Positions 7,221 through 15,656 of a DNA stretch of 64,000 nt are shown one piece after another. A program made the translations under genes and the position numbers. Below the pieces are notes generated by a model. That model was not told the DNA's origin and did not search any database. It worked only from the letters and a program-made list of their open reading frames with translations. The number at the start of each line of letters is the position of its first letter. The stretch's first letter is position 1. This stretch comes from Gemmobacter sp964439015 (GTDB taxonomy: Bacteria > Pseudomonadota > Alphaproteobacteria > Rhodobacterales > Rhodobacteraceae): positions 1 through 64,000 of the forward strand of contig CAYTMV010000001.1 of the NCBI GenBank assembly GCA_964439015.1. The letters run 5' to 3'.

Positions 7221-8039
7221 TCACTCGCCCAGCTTGGCGTGAACTTCGTCCAGGTCGATCTCGCCGATCGGCATCTTGTTGGCGGGATTCTCGAAATCGT
7301 ATTTGAACAGCTGGAAGTCACGCTTGTAGATTTCCCAGACCAGATGCATCGACAGATCGTCGAAATAATCCTCGACCGGATGGGCGCGTTTCGGGCCGTG
7401 GCCTTCGCTTTCATTGAAACGGGGGATCTTCTTCAGGTTGACCTTCTTCTTGACCTTGATGTTGTCGAGGACGTGCTGCATCCCCTCGTCGAACTTCTCG
7501 GTGAAAAAGATATGGTCGTAGCGACCGCCATTGACGATGAAAGTCGAGACATGGCCGGCCATGGCTGACCAGTGGATGTCCGGCTCCATCGGTTTTTTCC
7601 AGCGGATCGTGTCGCGCGCGAACAGCAGGAAGCGGCGAAAGCTCTGGATCTGGTCGAACTCCTGCTTGCCGTCGTCGCCGCCGACCTCGATGCCGTATTT
7701 CTGGATCAGAAGCGGCACGAGATTTCCGCGATAGCGTTTGCCATTGCGCTGAATGCCGCAGATCTTGTCGAAGAAGCTGGAAAGGATGCGGGTATAGGGA
7801 TTGCGCACGCAAGAGAAGGCATAGGATTTGTGCGCCTTCACATTTGCCTCGATCAGGGGCTGGCTGACCTCTTGGCTCCATTTGTGCAGGCCAGTGGTCG
7901 AATCATGGATGTCGCCGTCAAAGAAGCGCCCGTGGTCCGAATAGAACATGATCTGTCCGATCGTCGAACAGGCGCATTTGGGGACGACGCGATAGACCAC
8001 GCTTTCGCTTTCCGTCATCCATGTACCGGGAAAACCCAT
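7221..8039 (-). CDS. Sulfotransferase family protein
   Basis: 272 residues from the ATG at 8039, which has GGAGG upstream. The PAPS 5'-phosphosulfate loop is recognisable near residues 20-26 (PKCACST), and the 3'-phosphate site is the later AFSCVRNPYTRILSSFFDKI segment (74-93, with the typical Arg and Ser). This is the pattern of the carbohydrate sulfotransferase_2 group, which moves sulfate from PAPS to sugars. No signal peptide is apparent, so it is probably cytosolic. It is divergent from a GT14 glycosyltransferase 150 bp away, which suggests a shared glycan substrate; that link is inference. Confidence 0.82.
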   Translation of the reverse strand: MGFPGTWMTESESVVYRVVPKCACSTIGQIMFYSDHGRFFDGDIHDSTTGLHKWSQEVSQPLIEANVKAHKSYAFSCVRNPYTRILSSFFDKICGIQRNGKRYRGNLVPLLIQKYGIEVGGDDGKQEFDQIQSFRRFLLFARDTIRWKKPMEPDIHWSAMAGHVSTFIVNGGRYDHIFFTEKFDEGMQHVLDNIKVKKKVNLKKIPRFNESEGHGPKRAHPVEDYFDDLSMHLVWEIYKRDFQLFKYDFENPANKMPIGEIDLDEVHAKLGE

Positions 8040-8189
8040 GAAAACCACCTCCGAACCCGGGCCGCGCCGGTCTGCCCGGGCGGTTTTGGAACAACAGGCC
8101 CCACAAAGCAAACAAACTTCGCCTTTTCAATGACCGTTAAAGGCATTTATGGAAACAATGCGAGTGAGTGAGGCGGTAGAGTTTCGTAG

Positions 8190-9767
8190 ATGGCGAAGAT
8201 TGCCTATATCCTGCTGACACATAAGGACCCCGAGGGCATCATTGCCCAGGCCGAACGTCTGACCGAGGCAGGGGATTACGTCGCCATCCACTTCGACGGG
8301 AATGCCCGGCGCGAGGATTTCGATCGCATCCGTGCGGTGTTGAAGGACAATCCCGGCGTCACCTTCGCCGCACGTCGGGTGAAATGCGGTTGGGGTGAGT
8401 GGAGTCTGGTCGAGGCGACCCTGCTGGCGGTGCAGGCGGCAGTCGATGCCTTTCCGCGGGCCACGCATTTCTACATGTTGTCGGGCGACTGCATGCCGAT
8501 CAAGTCGGCCGAATATACCCATGCCTTTCTTGATCGCGAGGAAGTGGATTACATCGAGAGCTTTGATTTCTTTGCCAGCGACTGGATCAAGACCGGCATC
8601 AAGGCCGAGCGGCTGACTTATCGGCACTGGTTCAATGAACGAAAGCACAAGTGGCTGTTCTACACCTCGCTCTCCTTGCAGCAGAAACTGGGCTTGGAGC
8701 GGGCGATCCCTGCCGATCTGGCGATCCAGATCGGGAGTCAATGGTGGTGCCTGCGGCGCCGCACGGTGGAGTGGGTGCTGGATTTCTGTCGCAAGCGCCC
8801 GGATGTGATGCGGTTTTTCCGCACCAGCTGGATACCGGACGAGACCTTTTTCCAGACCCTGGTGCGTCATCTGGTGCCTGAAGACGAGATCCGCAGCCGG
8901 ACGCTGACCTTCCTGATGTTCACCGATTACGGCATGCCGGTGGTGTTCTACAACGACCAATATGACTTGCTGATCAGTCAGGACTACCTGTTTGCCCGCA
9001 AGATCAGCCCCGATGCGAAAGACCTGAAACAACGGCTGGGCGATCTTTATTCGGCGCGTGGCATACGTTTCCCGATCTCGAACGAGGGGCGCAGTCTGTT
9101 CCGGTTTCTGACCGGACTGGGCAGGATTGGCCGGCGGTTTGCGCCGCGCTTCTGGGAGACCGAGGCGAGTCTGGGCCGGGACCGGGTGCTGATGATCGTC
9201 ACCTGCAAGAAATGGCACGTCGCCAAGCGGCTGGTCGATCGGGTGCGTCAGGTGACCGGTATCGCCGCCGTGGAATATCTGTTCAACGAGGCGGCCACCC
9301 CCTTGCCGGATCTGGGCGGAATCCAGTCCACGCTGGAAAAGCGCACCCGCCACCGCCGCGCGCTGGTGCGGATGTTGTTTGACCACTGGCAGACTGACAA
9401 GCTGGTGCTGTGCATCGACCCGGCCAATATCGACCTGATCCAGGATTTCTATGCCGACAAGTCCAACGTCCGGCTGTTGGAGGTCGAGTGTCTGTTCTCG
9501 GACGATTACCTGATCGGGCACGCCCGCCGCGTGGGGCTGGCTGGCGACCAGACCCCGACCGAGGTGCTGGACCGGTTGTTGCCGACCATCCGCTATGACG
9601 TGAAGTTCGAGAGCAACCGGCTGCGGGATGCGGATTTCGAGGCTTTCTACCACATGCGCGAGGCCGAAGGGCCGGACGAAAACGCGCGGCCCCTTGCGGC
9701 TTTCCTCGGGGTGTCCGAAGACAAGGCGCGCGCGATCGCCGCGACCGATTACCTATTTGTGGATTGA
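8190..9767 (+). CDS. GT14 core-2/I-branching-type glycosyltransferase with DUF5928 C-terminal region
   Basis: 525 residues. The N-terminal half (about 1-280) resembles core-2/I-branching beta-1,6-N-acetylglucosaminyltransferases: AYILLTHKDP at the start, HFYMLSGDCMPIKS near residue 95, and SQWWCLRRRTVEWVLDF plus SWIPDETFFQTLV later. The C-terminal about 240 residues correspond to the extension known as DUF5928 in Rhodobacterales homologues and have no assigned function. It probably builds a cell-surface or exopolysaccharide glycan. The HIT gene follows after 4 bp. The sulfotransferase upstream on the other strand is a plausible partner. Confidence 0.85.
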   Translation: MAKIAYILLTHKDPEGIIAQAERLTEAGDYVAIHFDGNARREDFDRIRAVLKDNPGVTFAARRVKCGWGEWSLVEATLLAVQAAVDAFPRATHFYMLSGDCMPIKSAEYTHAFLDREEVDYIESFDFFASDWIKTGIKAERLTYRHWFNERKHKWLFYTSLSLQQKLGLERAIPADLAIQIGSQWWCLRRRTVEWVLDFCRKRPDVMRFFRTSWIPDETFFQTLVRHLVPEDEIRSRTLTFLMFTDYGMPVVFYNDQYDLLISQDYLFARKISPDAKDLKQRLGDLYSARGIRFPISNEGRSLFRFLTGLGRIGRRFAPRFWETEASLGRDRVLMIVTCKKWHVAKRLVDRVRQVTGIAAVEYLFNEAATPLPDLGGIQSTLEKRTRHRRALVRMLFDHWQTDKLVLCIDPANIDLIQDFYADKSNVRLLEVECLFSDDYLIGHARRVGLAGDQTPTEVLDRLLPTIRYDVKFESNRLRDADFEAFYHMREAEGPDENARPLAAFLGVSEDKARAIAATDYLFVD

Positions 9768-9771
9768 CGCC

Positions 9772-10149
9772 ATGGCCTATGCATACGACCCGCAGAACAT
9801 TTTCGCCCGCATCCTGCGCGGCGAGATCCCCAACAAGACCGTGGCCGAAAGCCCGCATGCTTTGGCCTTTCACGACATCCGGCCACATGCGCCGGTTCAT
9901 GCGCTGGTGATCCCCAAGGGGCCCTATGTGAACCTCGATCACTTCACCACCGCTGCATCGGCTGAAGAGATCGCCGATTTCTGGCGGCTGGCGGCGCAAG
10001 TGGCCCGGGATCTGGGCGTGACCGAGGGCGAGGGCGGCGGCGGCTATCGCGCGATCACCAATGCGGGCGCAAATTCGCATCAGGAAGTGCCGCATTTCCA
10101 CCTGCATATCCTCGGTGGTCGGCCGCTGGGTCCGCTGCTGGCCGGCTGA
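9772..10149 (+). CDS. HIT-family nucleotide-binding protein
   Basis: 125 residues. The histidine triad H108-F-H110-L-H112-I (PHFHLHIL) is intact, and the N-terminal IFARILRGEIP and the DIRPHAPVHALVIPK strand are typical of the HINT/HIT branch. Members hydrolyse purine nucleoside phosphoramidates or dinucleotides; the physiological substrate in bacteria is generally unknown. It starts 4 bp after the GT14 stop, so it is probably cotranscribed, although a functional link is not evident. Confidence 0.93.
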   Translation: MAYAYDPQNIFARILRGEIPNKTVAESPHALAFHDIRPHAPVHALVIPKGPYVNLDHFTTAASAEEIADFWRLAAQVARDLGVTEGEGGGGYRAITNAGANSHQEVPHFHLHILGGRPLGPLLAG

Positions 10150-10162
10150 TCCGGCCAGCATT

Positions 10163-10186
10163 GGCGCCGCCCCGTGGGGCGGTGCC
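10163..10186. terminator. Weak hairpin between convergent HIT and polA genes
   Basis: CCGCCCC (10167-10173) pairs with GGGGCGG (10176-10182), with further GGC/GCC pairing outside. There is no clear T-run on either strand (TGTTGCTT on plus), so termination activity is only possible. Confidence 0.3.
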
Positions 10187-10197
10187 TGTTGCTTGGG

Positions 10198-13011
10198 TCA
10201 ATGCGCCTCGGCCCAGTTACGGCCTTGCCCGGCATCGGCCCGCAGGTGGACGGACAGTTTCACTGCGGGCTCGGCAGCGCCTTCCATGACGTCACGGGCA
10301 ATGGGGATCAGGCGGTCGGCCTGATCCTCGGCCACCTCGAACAGCAGTTCGTCATGGACTTGCAGCAGCATCCGCGCATCCAGCCCCGCGATCGCCTGCG
10401 GCATCCGGATCATCGCCCGGCGGATCACGTCGGCTGCGGTGCCCTGGATCGGCGCGTTGATCGCGGCGCGCTTGGCAAAGCCCGCGCCCGGACCCTTGGC
10501 GTTGATCTCGGGCGTGTGGATGCGGCGGCCGAACAGGGTCTGCACATAGCCATGCGCCTTGGCGAAGGCGATGGTGTCGTCCATGTAGGTCTTGATGCCG
10601 GGGAAACGCTCGAAATACCGGTCGATGAAGCCCTGCGCCTCGGCCCGCGGGATGCGCAGGTTGCGGGCAAGGCCAAAGCCGGAAATGCCGTAGATCACCC
10701 CGAAATTGATCGCCTTGGCGCGGCGGCGGATCTCGGGCGTCATCTCGGCAAGCGGCACGTTGAACATTTCCGAGGCGGTCAGGGCGTGGATGTCCACACC
10801 TTCGCGGAAGGCCTGTTTCAGCGCCGGAATGTCGGCGATATGCGCCAGGATGCGCAGCTCGATCTGGCTATAGTCAAGGCTGACCAGCCGCCGCCCCGCC
10901 GGGGCCACGAAAGCCTCGCGGATGCGGCGGCCCTCTTCGCTGCGCACCGGGATATTCTGCAGGTTGGGATCGGTCGAGGCCAGTCGCCCGGTATTGGCCC
11001 CCGCGATGGAATAGCTGGTATGGACGCGCCCGGTCTCTGGGTTGATGTGGTCCTGCAGCGCGTCGGTATAGGTCGATTTCAGCTTGGAAAGCTGCCGCCA
11101 GTCCAGCACCCGCGCGGCAAGGCGGGCGCCTTGGGGGTGGGTGTCTTCAAGCGTCGTCAGGTCTTCCAGCACCTCGGCGCCGGTCGCATAGGCGCCGGTC
11201 TTGCCCTTTTCGCCGCCGGGCATGGCCAGCGTGTCAAACAGCACCTCACCCAACTGCTTGGGCGAGCCGACGTTGAAGCTCTGGCCTGCCAGGTCCTGAA
11301 TCTCCGACTCCAGCCCCGCCATGGTCTGGGCAAACGCAGATGACATGCGCGACAGGGTCTGCCGGTCAACGGAAATGCCGGCCATCTCCATCTCGGCCAG
11401 AACCGGTATCAGCGGGCGTTCGAGCGTCTCGTAGACGGTTGTCACCTGCTTACGATGCAGCTGCGGCTTGAAGTGCTGCCACAGGCGCAACGTCACATCC
11501 GCGTCCTCGGCCGCATAGGGCGTGGCGTCGGCAATCGCCACCCGGTCGAAGGTGATGGCCGATTTGCCACCGCCCAGCAGCGTCTTGATCGGGATCGGCG
11601 TGTGACCCAGATATTCGGCCGACAGCGCATCCATGCCATGGCCGTGCAAGCCGCCATGCAGCGCATAAGACAGAAGCATCGTGTCGTCGATCGGCGCGAT
11701 GCGGATGCCCTGCCGCGCCAGAATCTTGAGGTCATACTTGATGTTCTGGCCGATCTTCAGCGTGGCCGGGTCTTCCAGCAGCGGCTTCAGGATCGCCAGC
11801 GCCTGATCCATCGGCATCTGCCCCTCGGCCAGCGCGTCTGACGAGAACAGATCCCCGCCACCCTGACGATGCCCCAGCGGCAGATAGGCGGCACGGCCGG
11901 GGGCCAGCGCCAGCGACACACCGACCAGATCGGCGCGCATCTCGTCAAGGCTGGTGGTCTCGGTATCGACAGCGACAAAGCCCTGATCCTGCGCGGCCTG
12001 CACCCATTCGGTCAGGATCGCCGCATCGCGGATGGTGACATACGCGCTGCGATCGAAGGGCAGGCGCGCGGGCGTATCAACTGGTGCTGCCGGGGCGGTG
12101 GTGGTGGCCACCTCGGGCACCGCCACCTTCAGCTTTTCCGCCACCCGCCGGGTGATCGAGCGGAACTCCATCTCGGTCAGAAACGCCATCAGCGGTTCCG
12201 GGTCCGGGGTGCGCACCGACAGATCGTCCAGCGTCACCTCCAGCGCGGCGTCGGTCTTCAGCTGCACCAGCTCGCGCGAGATGCGGATCTGCTCGGCGAA
12301 GTCCTCAAGTGTGGCACGGCGCTTGGGCTGCTTGATCTCGGCTGTGCGCGACAGCAGGCCGTCCAGATCGCCAAATTCGGTGATCAGCAGCGCGGCAGTC
12401 TTCAGCCCGATCCCCGGCGCGCCCGGCACGTTATCGACCGAATCGCCGGCCAGCGCCTGAACGTCCACCACCCGCTCGGGCGGGACGCCGAATTTTTCGA
12501 TCACCTCGGCCACATCAATGCGCCGGTCCTTCATCGGGTCGCGCATCACCACGCCACCGCCCACCAGTTGCATCAGATCCTTGTCCGAGGAAATGATCGT
12601 GCATTGCCCGCCCGCGGCCACCGCCTGGCGCGCCAGCGTGGCGATGATGTCATCGGCCTCCAGCCCCTCCTGCTCCAGACAGGCGACGTTGAAGGCGCGG
12701 GTGGCCGCGCGGGTCAACGGAAATTGCGGGCGCAGATCCTCGGGCGGCGGCGGGCGCTGGGCCTTGTAGGCGGGATAGATCTCGTTGCGGAAGGTTTTGG
12801 AGGAATGGTCGAAGACCACTGCCAGATGGGTCGGGGTCTCGCCGCCATTGTCGCGGTTCAGCTCGCTCCACAACAGGTTGCAAAACCCGGCAACCGCGCC
12901 CACCGGCAACCCGTCCGACTTGCGGGTCAGCGGCGGTAGCGCGTGATAGGCGCGGAAGATATAGGCCGATCCGTCGATCAGGTGGAGGTGGTGGCCCTTG
13001 CCGAAGGTCAT
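10198..13011 (-). CDS. polA: DNA polymerase I
   Basis: 937 residues in three modules. The 5'-3' nuclease (about 1-290) starts LHLIDGSAYIFRAYHALPP and contains GIGLKTA. The 3'-5' exonuclease (about 330-520) keeps its acidic motifs: DTET, NIKYDLKIL with DDTMLLSYAL, and YAAEDADVT. The polymerase domain has motif A (SLDYSQIELRILAHI), motif B (RRRAKAINFGVIYG) and motif C (LQVHDELLFEV). Proofreading therefore looks intact, unlike in many Gram-positive homologues. It works in Okazaki-fragment processing and repair synthesis. It is monocistronic and convergent with the HIT gene. Confidence 0.98.
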   Translation of the reverse strand: MTFGKGHHLHLIDGSAYIFRAYHALPPLTRKSDGLPVGAVAGFCNLLWSELNRDNGGETPTHLAVVFDHSSKTFRNEIYPAYKAQRPPPPEDLRPQFPLTRAATRAFNVACLEQEGLEADDIIATLARQAVAAGGQCTIISSDKDLMQLVGGGVVMRDPMKDRRIDVAEVIEKFGVPPERVVDVQALAGDSVDNVPGAPGIGLKTAALLITEFGDLDGLLSRTAEIKQPKRRATLEDFAEQIRISRELVQLKTDAALEVTLDDLSVRTPDPEPLMAFLTEMEFRSITRRVAEKLKVAVPEVATTTAPAAPVDTPARLPFDRSAYVTIRDAAILTEWVQAAQDQGFVAVDTETTSLDEMRADLVGVSLALAPGRAAYLPLGHRQGGGDLFSSDALAEGQMPMDQALAILKPLLEDPATLKIGQNIKYDLKILARQGIRIAPIDDTMLLSYALHGGLHGHGMDALSAEYLGHTPIPIKTLLGGGKSAITFDRVAIADATPYAAEDADVTLRLWQHFKPQLHRKQVTTVYETLERPLIPVLAEMEMAGISVDRQTLSRMSSAFAQTMAGLESEIQDLAGQSFNVGSPKQLGEVLFDTLAMPGGEKGKTGAYATGAEVLEDLTTLEDTHPQGARLAARVLDWRQLSKLKSTYTDALQDHINPETGRVHTSYSIAGANTGRLASTDPNLQNIPVRSEEGRRIREAFVAPAGRRLVSLDYSQIELRILAHIADIPALKQAFREGVDIHALTASEMFNVPLAEMTPEIRRRAKAINFGVIYGISGFGLARNLRIPRAEAQGFIDRYFERFPGIKTYMDDTIAFAKAHGYVQTLFGRRIHTPEINAKGPGAGFAKRAAINAPIQGTAADVIRRAMIRMPQAIAGLDARMLLQVHDELLFEVAEDQADRLIPIARDVMEGAAEPAVKLSVHLRADAGQGRNWAEAH

Positions 13012-13079
13012 GGCATGCTCCTGCGTCTGTCAGGAGGCCGGACTAGCACGGCAGGGCGCGCGCGTCACCCCGCAGGGTG

Positions 13080-13265
13080 TCAGTGGTCGTCGTGGGCGTG
13101 CGCGCGGTCGATCACGAAACGCTTGTCACAATAGCCGCATTCGACCCAGCCGGTATCCTGCGGGATGGTCAGCCAGACGCGGGGATGACCCAGCGCGCCC
13201 TCGCCGCCGTCACAGGCGACTTTCCATGTGGTCACGACCTGGGTTTCGGGGGCATCAACGGCCAT
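13080..13265 (-). CDS. Small zinc-finger (zf-CHCC) protein
   Basis: 61 residues from the ATG at 13265; longer readings upstream look non-coding. It carries C18, then H27-P28, then C43-G-Y-C46, the zf-CHCC arrangement shared with the mitochondrial complex I accessory subunit NDUFS6. Bacterial members are short and found across alphaproteobacteria; a role in complex I assembly is known for the mitochondrial relative and only suggested here. It lies between polA and the RTX gene, with no evident operon partner. Confidence 0.85.
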   Translation of the reverse strand: MAVDAPETQVVTTWKVACDGGEGALGHPRVWLTIPQDTGWVECGYCDKRFVIDRAHAHDDH

Positions 13266-13459
13266 GGCGATCCTCGGGCTATGGGCTTTTGCCTGTCTTA
13301 GCCGCGGCGGTCGGTCTGGGCAAGGCCCGCAGGGCGACGAGGCGGGTGGAACCAACGCGCAAACCGGGGGTTGTTGCGAAGTTGCGCGAGCATGTTATCG
13401 CATGACGACGCGTTTTGTGCTGATCTGGCACTGCCCGGTAAAGGCGAAAGGAGATCGCG

Positions 13460-13999
13460 ATGCTTGTCTACGGAACCCGTTACAGTGAGCGGCTGGATGG
13501 CGGCAGCTCGGCCGACCGTATCTATGGCTATGGTGGCAATGACTACATCGTCGGCTGGGGCGGCAATGACCGGCTGGTTGGTGGCACTGGCCGTGACACC
13601 CTTTGGGGTGAAAGGGGCGAGGATATCCTGCACGGCGGCCGGGGCGTTGACCTGATGTATGGCGGTGCCGGGGCGGATGCCTTCGTCTTCGACACGCGCC
13701 CGCCGACCGGCGTGACCGAGATGGACGTGATCGCCGATTTCTCGCGGCGCGAGCGGGACATGATTGCCATCGACAACAACTTCTACCCCAATCTCGGCGC
13801 AGATGGTTGGCTTGAATCCTATCGGTTCAAGGTGGTGGGTTACGGCGGCACGCTCGATGCCAATGACCGGCTGGTCTACAATGCCCGCAACGGCGTGCTG
13901 GCCTATGACTGGAACGGTTGGGCCGAGGGTGGCCGCGTGGTGCTGGCGCGTCTGGACGGTGCGCCGACCCTGACGGCGGCCGATATCTTCATTCTTTAA
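13460..13999 (+). CDS. Small RTX (hemolysin-type) calcium-binding protein
   Basis: 179 residues. Residues about 12-75 form a short row of RTX nonapeptide repeats (GGNDYIVG, GGNDRLVGG, GRDTLWG, GEDILHGG, GVDLMYGG, GADAFVF), which fold into a calcium-dependent parallel beta-roll. The C-terminal about 100 residues (starting VTEMDVIADFSRRERDMIAID) match the usual post-repeat region and end in a hydrophobic tail (ADIFIL), as in type I secretion substrates. No N-terminal signal peptide, catalytic domain or transporter gene is present. A GGAG site precedes the ATG. It is convergent with the DUF1285 gene, overlapping it by 4 bp. Confidence 0.85.
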   Translation: MLVYGTRYSERLDGGSSADRIYGYGGNDYIVGWGGNDRLVGGTGRDTLWGERGEDILHGGRGVDLMYGGAGADAFVFDTRPPTGVTEMDVIADFSRRERDMIAIDNNFYPNLGADGWLESYRFKVVGYGGTLDANDRLVYNARNGVLAYDWNGWAEGGRVVLARLDGAPTLTAADIFIL

Positions 14000-14595
14000 C
14001 CGTCCAGTTCAGCCGCAGGCTGGATCGGGAAGAACTGCCCGTCCGACCAAAGGCCGAACCAGTCCTGACCCTGATGCGGGGCGGTCACGCCCCGCTCGAC
14101 CAGCCGGTAAAAGGTCTTGCGGTCGATCCGCGCCTCAAGCCCTGCGCGCACCATGACGTAAGGGGCGGGTTGGCCGTCCGCGCCCCGCGCAACCCGGATC
14201 GGATGATCCGGCCCGGCAGTGACCTGATCCTCGACATGGGTGGTGAAGGTGATGCGCTGGGCCTGGCCCTCGCCCTCCACCTCGGCATCAACGGCAACAA
14301 AGGGCGCATCATCGACGGTGATCCCGACCTTTTCGACCGGTGTGACCAGGAAGAACTTGCCGTCCTCCAGCTTCAGGATCGACGAGAACAGCCGCACCAT
14401 CGCCGGCCGGCCGATCGGCGTGCCAAGGTAGAACCACGTTCCGTCGCGGGCGATCCGCATGTCCAGATCGCCGCAGAACGGCGGATTCCACAGATGCACG
14501 GGGGGCGGGCCTTTTTTCGCGGCCTTGGTTGCGGCAGCCATCACGCCTTCAGCCGAAGGTTTCACGATCATTTGTGGCCCCTGTTCTTTTGCCAT
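13996..14595 (-). CDS. DUF1285 family protein
   Basis: 199 residues with the DUF1285 pattern: CGDLDMRIARDGTWFYLGTPIGRPAMVRLFSSIL followed by a second beta-rich half with DGQPAPYVMVRAGLEARIDRKTFYRL (quoted in part). The family is soluble, two-domain and of unknown function, common in proteobacteria. It is transcribed away from the MoxR operon across only 62 bp that contain an inverted repeat (14626-14645), so the two may be co-regulated. That inference rests on position only. Confidence 0.85.
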   Translation of the reverse strand: MAKEQGPQMIVKPSAEGVMAAATKAAKKGPPPVHLWNPPFCGDLDMRIARDGTWFYLGTPIGRPAMVRLFSSILKLEDGKFFLVTPVEKVGITVDDAPFVAVDAEVEGEGQAQRITFTTHVEDQVTAGPDHPIRVARGADGQPAPYVMVRAGLEARIDRKTFYRLVERGVTAPHQGQDWFGLWSDGQFFPIQPAAELDG

Positions 14596-14625
14596 TTGTG
14601 CCCCGCCGTCAAATCCGGTCTATTG

Positions 14626-14645
14626 TGCAACCATATAGTGTTGCA
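14626..14645. promoter_or_regulatory. Inverted repeat in the DUF1285 / MoxR divergent promoter region
   Basis: TGCAAC (14626-14631) and GTTGCA (14640-14645) flank eight bases that contain TATAGT (14634-14639), a good -10 candidate for the MoxR gene starting at 14658. A regulator bound here could control both directions. No clear -35 is visible on the plus strand. Confidence 0.4.
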
Positions 14646-14657
14646 GAGGGGAAAGTC

Positions 14658-15656
14658 ATGGCCGATGACCTGATTGCGCGGATCGAAACGCTGGCGTCGC
14701 GTCTGGCCGAGGCCAAGGCCAGCATCGACCGCCGCTTCATCGGGCAGGAGCGGGTGGTGGACCTGACGCTGTCTGCCTTGCTGTGCGGCGGCCATGCGCT
14801 GCTGGTGGGCCTGCCCGGTCTGGGCAAGACGCGGCTGGTCGATACGCTGTCCACGGTGATGGGTCTTGATGCCTCGCGCATCCAATTTACGCCCGATCTG
14901 ATGCCCGCCGATATTCTGGGGTCCGAGGTGTTGGAGACGGCAGCCGACGGCAGCCGTGCCTTCCGTTTCATCGAGGGGCCGGTGTTCTGCCAGTTGTTGA
15001 TGGCCGATGAGATCAACCGCGCCAGCCCGCGCACCCAGTCGGCGCTGCTGCAAGCGATGCAGGAGCATGAGGTGACGGTGGCCGGCGTCCATCGCCCGCT
15101 GGGCCGGCCCTTCCATGTGCTGGCGACCCAGAACCCGATCGAGCAGGAAGGCACCTATCCGCTGCCCGAGGCGCAGCTTGACCGCTTTCTGTTCCAGATC
15201 GACGTCGATTATCCCGACCGCGCGAATGAACGCGCGATCCTTCTGGCCACCACCGGCACCGAGGATGCCGCCGCCCATGCCGTCTTTTCCGCTGCTGAAT
15301 TGCTGGAGGCGCAGGCGCTGATCCGTCGCATGCCGGTGGGCGATACCGTGGTCGAGGCGATCCTCGATCTGGTGCGTGCCTGCCGTCCCGGCGAGGCCGA
15401 GGGCGTGGCGCTGGCCGACAGTCTGGCATGGGGGCCGGGGCCGCGCGCGGCGCAGGCGCTGATGCTGGCGGTGCGGGCGCGGGCGCTGTTGACCGGTCGT
15501 CTGGCGCCCGGCGTGGCCGATGTGGCGGCGCTGGCCCGCCCGGTGCTGACGCACCGCATGGCGCTGGGCTTTGCCGCCCGTGCCCGCGGCGAGAGCCTTT
15601 CCGCGATCATCGAGCGCACAACCACCCGCGTTCTGGGCATGGAGGCAGCGGCGTGA
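14658..15656 (+). CDS. MoxR-family AAA+ ATPase
   Basis: 332 residues. Walker A is GLPGLGKT (51-58), Walker B is LLMADEIN with D117-E118, and PLPEAQLDRFLF is the MoxR sensor region. MoxR ATPases act as chaperones that insert cofactors or assemble complexes, usually with von Willebrand factor A proteins coded alongside. It is the first gene of a four-gene run whose members overlap by 4, 7 and 4 bp, so the products should be made together. The ATG at 14658 has GAGGGGAAAG upstream. Confidence 0.95.
   Translation: MADDLIARIETLASRLAEAKASIDRRFIGQERVVDLTLSALLCGGHALLVGLPGLGKTRLVDTLSTVMGLDASRIQFTPDLMPADILGSEVLETAADGSRAFRFIEGPVFCQLLMADEINRASPRTQSALLQAMQEHEVTVAGVHRPLGRPFHVLATQNPIEQEGTYPLPEAQLDRFLFQIDVDYPDRANERAILLATTGTEDAAAHAVFSAAELLEAQALIRRMPVGDTVVEAILDLVRACRPGEAEGVALADSLAWGPGPRAAQALMLAVRARALLTGRLAPGVADVAALARPVLTHRMALGFAARARGESLSAIIERTTTRVLGMEAAA

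Noticed and set aside
8121..8144. Inverted repeat GCCTTT-N12-AAAGGC between the sulfotransferase and GT14 genes
   Set aside because: Six-base arms with a 12-base spacer are expected often by chance; nothing else nearby supports an operator.
8127..9653. A 508-codon minus-strand frame opposite the GT14 gene
   Set aside because: Same high-GC shadow effect; the plus-strand frame shows clear GT14 motifs.
10174..11343. Long plus-strand frames opposite polA
   Set aside because: polA motifs are unambiguous on the minus strand; the plus-strand products are compositionally biased without domains.
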